IMG/VR virus record: IMGVR_UViG_3300029787_000301
Location: 1-25,144 of that record
Direction: 5' to 3' (one strand)
Source: a virus
Length of the DNA: 25,144 nt
Below the pieces are notes generated by a model that saw nothing but the letters and a program-made list of their open reading frames with translations, searched no databases and had not been told where the DNA came from. The position numbers and the translations under genes were made by a program. This document shows, piece by piece, positions 21,807-25,144 of this stretch (position 1 is the stretch's first letter; each line of letters starts with the position of its first letter).

Positions 21807-22315
21807 TGCAACATATAGCATCAACTGAATTTGTTATGTATGTCGATAATTTTCTAGATAATGCCACACTTAAATCACTTCAAGATACTTTAGTTAATTT
21901 AAAATACGAAGAAGTAAAAAATCCTGAAGGTCAACTGTATGGTATGAGACACACTTTTGACACAGGTATGCATAAAGATCCTTTACTTAACTTAATTAAA
22001 CAATATTTTTTCCCACATAGAAATTTAGTTCCTTTATCTGTTAGTGCACATATTAGAAATAATAATAAAGAGCCTTTATTTCACATTGATGATGATAAAG
22101 GTAATGTGGCTAATTTTCTTCTTCATGTTAAGGGTGAACCACTTCTTAACAATGGTACTGGTTTTTTAAAAAATAATCAATTAACAACTCACATTGGGTT
22201 TTTAGAAAATAGAGCTTTATTTTTTAATGGAAGTAAAATTTGGCACAGTGATTTACAAGCTTTAGGAGATAGTTCAAAAAGATATACTTTAAATATTTTT
22301 TATAAAGATGAATAA
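21806..22315 (+). CDS. 2OG-Fe(II) oxygenase-like protein, copy 1 of a tandem pair
   Basis: This gene encodes 169 residues. FHIDDD gives the HxD iron ligands (His93, Asp95), IWHSDLQ gives the distal His147, and SSKRYTLNIFY supplies Arg159 for 2-oxoglutarate, so the full HxD...H...R facial triad set is present on a short double-stranded beta-helix. The next gene is a clear paralogue: DNF(L), FFPHRNLVP, NNGTGFL, IGFLENRALFFNG and RYTLNIFY are shared in order. The start overlaps the upstream stop by one base and the end overlaps the paralogue by eight. Substrate unknown. Confidence 0.8.
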   Translation: MQHIASTEFVMYVDNFLDNATLKSLQDTLVNLKYEEVKNPEGQLYGMRHTFDTGMHKDPLLNLIKQYFFPHRNLVPLSVSAHIRNNNKEPLFHIDDDKGNVANFLLHVKGEPLLNNGTGFLKNNQLTTHIGFLENRALFFNGSKIWHSDLQALGDSSKRYTLNIFYKDE

Positions 22316-22835
22316 AGATACAGAATTTGTCATGTACATAGATAATTTTTTATCATCTCAATCTTTATTTTCACTTCAAAATGAAATGATGAAGATAACA
22401 GAGTATAAAAAAACTTCCGATGATGATGGCTATACTTTTGGTTGGAGATATAATTATGATTATGATTTTAATAAAAAACATAATGGCCTTCTTGATGATA
22501 TAAAACATGTTTTTTTTCCACATAGAAATTTAGTTCCCATGCAAGTAAGTGCAAATATAAGATCTCAAAATAATGTAGCTGAAGGAGGATCGCCTTTATT
22601 TCACAAAGATACTTATGGTGATAATGTAGCTAATTTTCTTTTCTACGTAAAAGGTGAACCTTTGTTTAACAATGGCACGGGTTTTTTAAATCAAAATAAA
22701 TTAACTAGTTCTATAGGTTTTTTAGAAAACAGAGCTTTGTTTTTTAATGGCTTACAAGTAGAGCATGGCGATTTACAAGCATTTGGAAATAGTTCTATGA
22801 GATATACTTTAAATATTTTTTATAGGGAGGAGTAA
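22308..22835 (+). CDS. 2OG-Fe(II) oxygenase-like protein, copy 2 of a tandem pair
   Basis: This gene encodes 175 residues, a paralogue of the preceding protein with the same fold markers. The iron ligands are His99 and Asp101 (FHKDTYG), distal His153 (VEHGDLQ) and Arg165 (RYTLNIFY). A five- to six-residue insertion (NNVAEGGSP) before the HxD and an altered region between 35 and 60 (GYTFGWRYNYDYDF) probably change substrate choice. Catalytic residues are kept in both copies, so neither looks decayed. The pair arose by tandem duplication, judging by order, overlap and shared segments. The stop overlaps the next start as TAATG, with a strong AGGGAGGA just before it. Confidence 0.8.
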   Translation: MNKDTEFVMYIDNFLSSQSLFSLQNEMMKITEYKKTSDDDGYTFGWRYNYDYDFNKKHNGLLDDIKHVFFPHRNLVPMQVSANIRSQNNVAEGGSPLFHKDTYGDNVANFLFYVKGEPLFNNGTGFLNQNKLTSSIGFLENRALFFNGLQVEHGDLQAFGNSSMRYTLNIFYREE

Positions 22836-23107
22836 TGGATATTAATAAAGTACCAATGGTTCGTGTGACGTGGCTCGATGCCCGTGATACAGAGACAGGT
22901 TGGCTTGATATAAAAGACGTTATAAGTGCTCCGTTGGCCGTGTGCCAAGAAGTAGGGTGGATGGTTCATAATGGTAAAGAAAAAATAATTATTATGCGCT
23001 CTTACAGTAAAGACAAAGAAGACATCACAGGTGGTGGTGCTATTGCTATACCTAAAGGTTGGTTAAAAAAAATAGAATACTTAGAAGTAAGTTATGTTCA
23101 AACCTAA
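22835..23107 (+). CDS. conserved small phage protein, function unknown
   Basis: This gene encodes 90 residues. VRVTWLDARDTETGWLDIKDV, EVGWMVHNGKEKIIIM and AIPKGWLKKIEYL follow a pattern I recognise from many small phage proteins in structural regions (strand, WxD-type turn, IGW-like strand, IPK before the last helix), but no function is assigned to it. It is probably a small beta-rich domain. Its ribosome binding site (AGGGAGGA) is the best in this operon. It overlaps the glycosyltransferase gene by 14 bases. A CCGTGnnCCA motif encodes Ala-Val-Cys at 22933-22947 with unusually GC-rich codons. Confidence 0.7.
   Translation: MDINKVPMVRVTWLDARDTETGWLDIKDVISAPLAVCQEVGWMVHNGKEKIIIMRSYSKDKEDITGGGAIAIPKGWLKKIEYLEVSYVQT
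22933..22947 (+). repeat. CCGTGnnCCA motif copy
   Basis: The sequence gttggccgtgtgcca is an exact match to CCGTGnnCCA, encoded through Leu-Ala-Val-Cys (TTG GCC GTG TGC). It shares cgttggccgtg with the polymerase-gene copy at 10118-10128. Confidence 0.5.
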
Positions 23108-23936
23108 TATACATCATATTGAAGGAGGTTTTGGTAAACACGTTCAATTTACCTCTTTGTTAAAAAGTATAAGGGAAAAATATAATCAAAAACTTGTAAT
23201 TACTTCTTCTTTCCCTGAAACATTTGAACACTCACCACACGTTGCATACTCTAGTCAATGGAATCATAATGTTTTTTCTTGTGAAACTATTAGTCGTTTT
23301 AATCAATATGAAAATATTTTTTTTAAAGATCCTTATAGAACCAATTGGTTAAAAGGAGATATTCATGTTTTAGAAAAATGGGCAGAATTATACGAAGTTG
23401 AAATTAATGACATGAGGCCAGACTTTAATATTAATTTAGATTTAGAAAAACAACTTATGCCTCATATTCAAGCAATGGGTAAATTTATTCTTTTACAATT
23501 TACAGGAGGTCAAGCAATTCAACAAAACTTGTATGATAAACATAATATTGGTCGCAACTATCTTCATGGTCAAGAATTAATAAAATTACTACAAGAATCT
23601 TTTCCTAACCACATTATTATAACATTTGGTCATTTAAATGAACAATCTGAGTATCAAGGAGAAACAAAATTTAACAATGAAAAAGGAGAACTTTTATTTA
23701 AAACAAGAGAAGACTTTATGGTGCTTTCTAAACACTGTGATTTTTTTATATCTATTGATAGTGCTTTACAGCATATGTGTTCTAATAAAAATTTTAATAA
23801 AAAAGGAATTGTTTTGTGGGGTTTGACTAATCCTAATAGATTTGGATATGAGTCAAATATTAATTTAATTTCTCCCTATCCTAATTGCGTGGAAATAGAA
23901 CCTAAGAAAATAATTGATGAGGTATTAAAATTATGA
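23094..23936 (+). CDS. GT-B glycosyltransferase, heptosyltransferase-like (GT9)
   Basis: This gene encodes 280 residues. It starts with HHIEGGFGKHVQFTSLL, a GGxGxxVxxTxLL-type loop like the N-terminal GGLGD element of ADP-heptose transferases, has a central FILLQFTGGQ segment, and later CDFFISIDSALQHMCS, matching the D...S..H donor-site region of family GT9. A WGLTNPNRFGY segment follows. Length is slightly short for the family. Probably transfers a sugar or heptose onto a phage or host glycan, or onto a hydroxylated product of the oxygenases upstream; the acceptor cannot be read from sequence. It overlaps its neighbours by 14 and 4 bases, so it is in one operon with them. Confidence 0.72.
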   Translation: MFKPNIHHIEGGFGKHVQFTSLLKSIREKYNQKLVITSSFPETFEHSPHVAYSSQWNHNVFSCETISRFNQYENIFFKDPYRTNWLKGDIHVLEKWAELYEVEINDMRPDFNINLDLEKQLMPHIQAMGKFILLQFTGGQAIQQNLYDKHNIGRNYLHGQELIKLLQESFPNHIIITFGHLNEQSEYQGETKFNNEKGELLFKTREDFMVLSKHCDFFISIDSALQHMCSNKNFNKKGIVLWGLTNPNRFGYESNINLISPYPNCVEIEPKKIIDEVLKL

Positions 23937-24718
23937 CCAAAATATTTATAGGCACTCCATGTTATGGTAATATGCTTACAGCAGATTACTTTAAGAGCTG
24001 TTTACAATTAGCAGCTTTAGCCGCACAAAAAAAAGTAGAACTACAATTTGGAACTATTGGTAATGAGTCTTTGGTAACAAGAGCTCGTAATACATTAGTA
24101 CAGTTATTTATGGATGATTCACAATATACTCATCTTTTATTTATTGATGCTGATTTAGCTTTTAATCCTGAGTCTGTGTTCCGTATGTTAGATTTAGATG
24201 AAGATGTGGTAACAGGAGTATATCCTAGAAAAACCATTGATTGGACTAAGACTATAAAAAAAGTAAAAGAAAATCCTAATATAAAAGAAAATGAATTACA
24301 CGCTGCTTCTTTACAATATAATTTAAATGTTAAAGATCCAAAAAATATTGTGGCTAAAAAAGGATTTATAGAAGTGTTAGATGGTGCAACTGGTTTTATG
24401 TTAATAAAAAGAAACGTATTTAAAAAAATGGCATTAGCTTATCCCAATCTTAAATTTAAATCTGATCAACATTTAAATGATCCTCATGACAAAAGATTTG
24501 ATTATCACGACACATCTGATTGGAATTATGCATTTTTTGACACAATGATAGAGCCAGAAACTAAAAGATATTTATCTGAAGATTATGCATTTTGTCGTTT
24601 ATGGCAGAAAATAGGTGGTAAAATATACGCTGATATTATCAGCGGTATGACACATATGGGTAATTACTCATTCAAAGGCAACGTGGCCACTCAATTCTTG
24701 CCACAAAACAATAAATAA
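23933..24718 (+). CDS. GT-A glycosyltransferase-like protein (GT2-type)
   Basis: This gene encodes 261 residues. The N-terminus IFIGTPCYGNM is the usual opening strand of GT-A enzymes, LLFIDADLAF carries a DxD metal-binding motif (Asp72, Asp74), and DEDVVTGVYP and DGATGFMLIKR follow as in a widespread phage family of glycosyltransferases. A later SEDYAFC matches the (E)D acceptor-site region. Likely acts with the GT9-like enzyme before it, on virion protein, DNA or surface glycan. The start overlaps the upstream stop as ATGA; the next gene begins 16 bases on. Confidence 0.78.
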   Translation: MTKIFIGTPCYGNMLTADYFKSCLQLAALAAQKKVELQFGTIGNESLVTRARNTLVQLFMDDSQYTHLLFIDADLAFNPESVFRMLDLDEDVVTGVYPRKTIDWTKTIKKVKENPNIKENELHAASLQYNLNVKDPKNIVAKKGFIEVLDGATGFMLIKRNVFKKMALAYPNLKFKSDQHLNDPHDKRFDYHDTSDWNYAFFDTMIEPETKRYLSEDYAFCRLWQKIGGKIYADIISGMTHMGNYSFKGNVATQFLPQNNK

Positions 24719-24734
24719 TTTAGTATACTCCAAC

Positions 24735-25144
24735 ATGAAATTAGTTGACTTAAAGTTCCAACCAGGCATTGATAAACAAGATACTGCTTACTCAGCAGGG
24801 GATCAACGTAAATATGTTGACTCAAATCTTGTACGCTTTCACTATGGAAAACCTGAAAGATGGAAAGGTTGGACATATCTACCAGATCCAAACAAAACTA
24901 TTGTGGGCGTGGTTCGTGATACACATAGCTGGATTGGTTTGGACGGAACCAGATACCTTGCTTTAGGTACCGATAGAAAATTATATTTATTCTCAGGTAG
25001 TGCTCTTTATGACATTACACCAATTAGAGAAACAGAAGCATTAACAAATCCTTTTACAACAAATGGTACAACAACAGTCACTGTCACAGACGCAAACCAC
25101 GGCGCTATTGAAGGAGACTTTGTTACCTTTGATTCATTCTCTGC
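24735..25144 (+). CDS. tail protein, gp10-like, N-terminal part
   Basis: The frame from ATG 24735 runs out of the window after 136 codons. The opening FQPGIDKQDTAYSAGDQRKY, then the SNLVRFHYGKPERWKGWTYL segment, resembles the start of the P22 gp10-like tail stabilisation proteins, where a (V/L)RFR.G.PE(K/R).GGW run is typical. The remainder is beta-rich (IGLDGTRYLALG, LYLFSGSALYDIT, TVTVTDANHGAIEGDFV). It would seal the portal vertex after packaging or form part of the tail. It starts the next structural section rightward. No strong ribosome binding site is visible. Confidence 0.75.
   Translation, partial: MKLVDLKFQPGIDKQDTAYSAGDQRKYVDSNLVRFHYGKPERWKGWTYLPDPNKTIVGVVRDTHSWIGLDGTRYLALGTDRKLYLFSGSALYDITPIRETEALTNPFTTNGTTTVTVTDANHGAIEGDFVTFDSFS

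Noticed and set aside
24691-24891. Minus-strand frame at the start of the tail gene
   Set aside because: The plus-strand frame from 24735 shows a clear tail-protein pattern. The opposite frame has no ribosome binding site or motif.
1-25144. Excess of GGCC as a candidate target of the methyltransferase
   Set aside because: About 20 occurrences by eye is close to the number expected for DNA of this composition, so it is neither enriched nor avoided.

Overview
The window reads as part of the genome of a tailed bacteriophage with an AT-rich genome (about one third G+C by eye). There is no rRNA, tRNA, CRISPR or insertion sequence. Genes abut or overlap by 1 to 40 bases. The mix of a TOTE-type primase, an SNF2-like helicase, a family A DNA polymerase, glycine- and glutamine-rich internal virion proteins, a gp10-like tail protein and 2-oxoglutarate oxygenases recalls uncultured marine podovirus-like phages, for example those of SAR11-type hosts. 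Host and habitat are inferences from composition and gene content.

Layout. (1) 1-1005, plus strand: the end of an unknown gene, an unknown 67-residue protein, a 33-residue membrane peptide and an XF1762-family GNAT-like protein related to Mom-type DNA-modification proteins. (2) 3753-952, minus strand: a near-leaderless SNF2 helicase followed by a chain of very small overlapping genes: a ribbon-helix-helix candidate, two membrane or exported peptides, a zinc-ribbon protein, a basic peptide, a DnaJ-type zinc protein and another CxxC protein. Four of these are under 60 codons. (3) 3783-12327, plus strand: the replication block, with a coiled-coil protein, an SSB-like protein, a primase, a C5-cytosine methyltransferase with a second protein encoded in its +1 frame, a UvrD-like helicase, a DUF6378-like protein, DNA polymerase and a PD-(D/E)XK-like nuclease. 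(4) 21083-12320, minus strand: the virion block of five structural or ejection-type proteins and a small membrane coiled-coil protein, transcribed from a good sigma70-type promoter that is overlapped by two palindromes. (5) 21114-25144, plus strand: three 2OG-Fe(II) oxygenases (two are tandem paralogues), a small conserved phage protein, two glycosyltransferases and the start of a tail protein.

Working together, block 3 would prime, unwind, protect and copy phage DNA. The primase and the SSB-like protein both end in an acidic tail with an -IPF or -LPF tip, which suggests a shared docking partner. Block 4 supplies internal virion proteins for DNA delivery. Block 5 looks like a hydroxylation-plus-glycosylation cassette next to tail genes.

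The observations most worth checking are: the convincing dual-coding overlap inside the methyltransferase gene (7242-7865); a dispersed, strand-biased motif CCGTGnnCCA (six exact copies, all on the plus strand, none seen on the minus strand) with looser relatives, absent from the 12.4-21.4 kb virion block; and two crossing inverted repeats in the leader of the primase gene (5142-5237).
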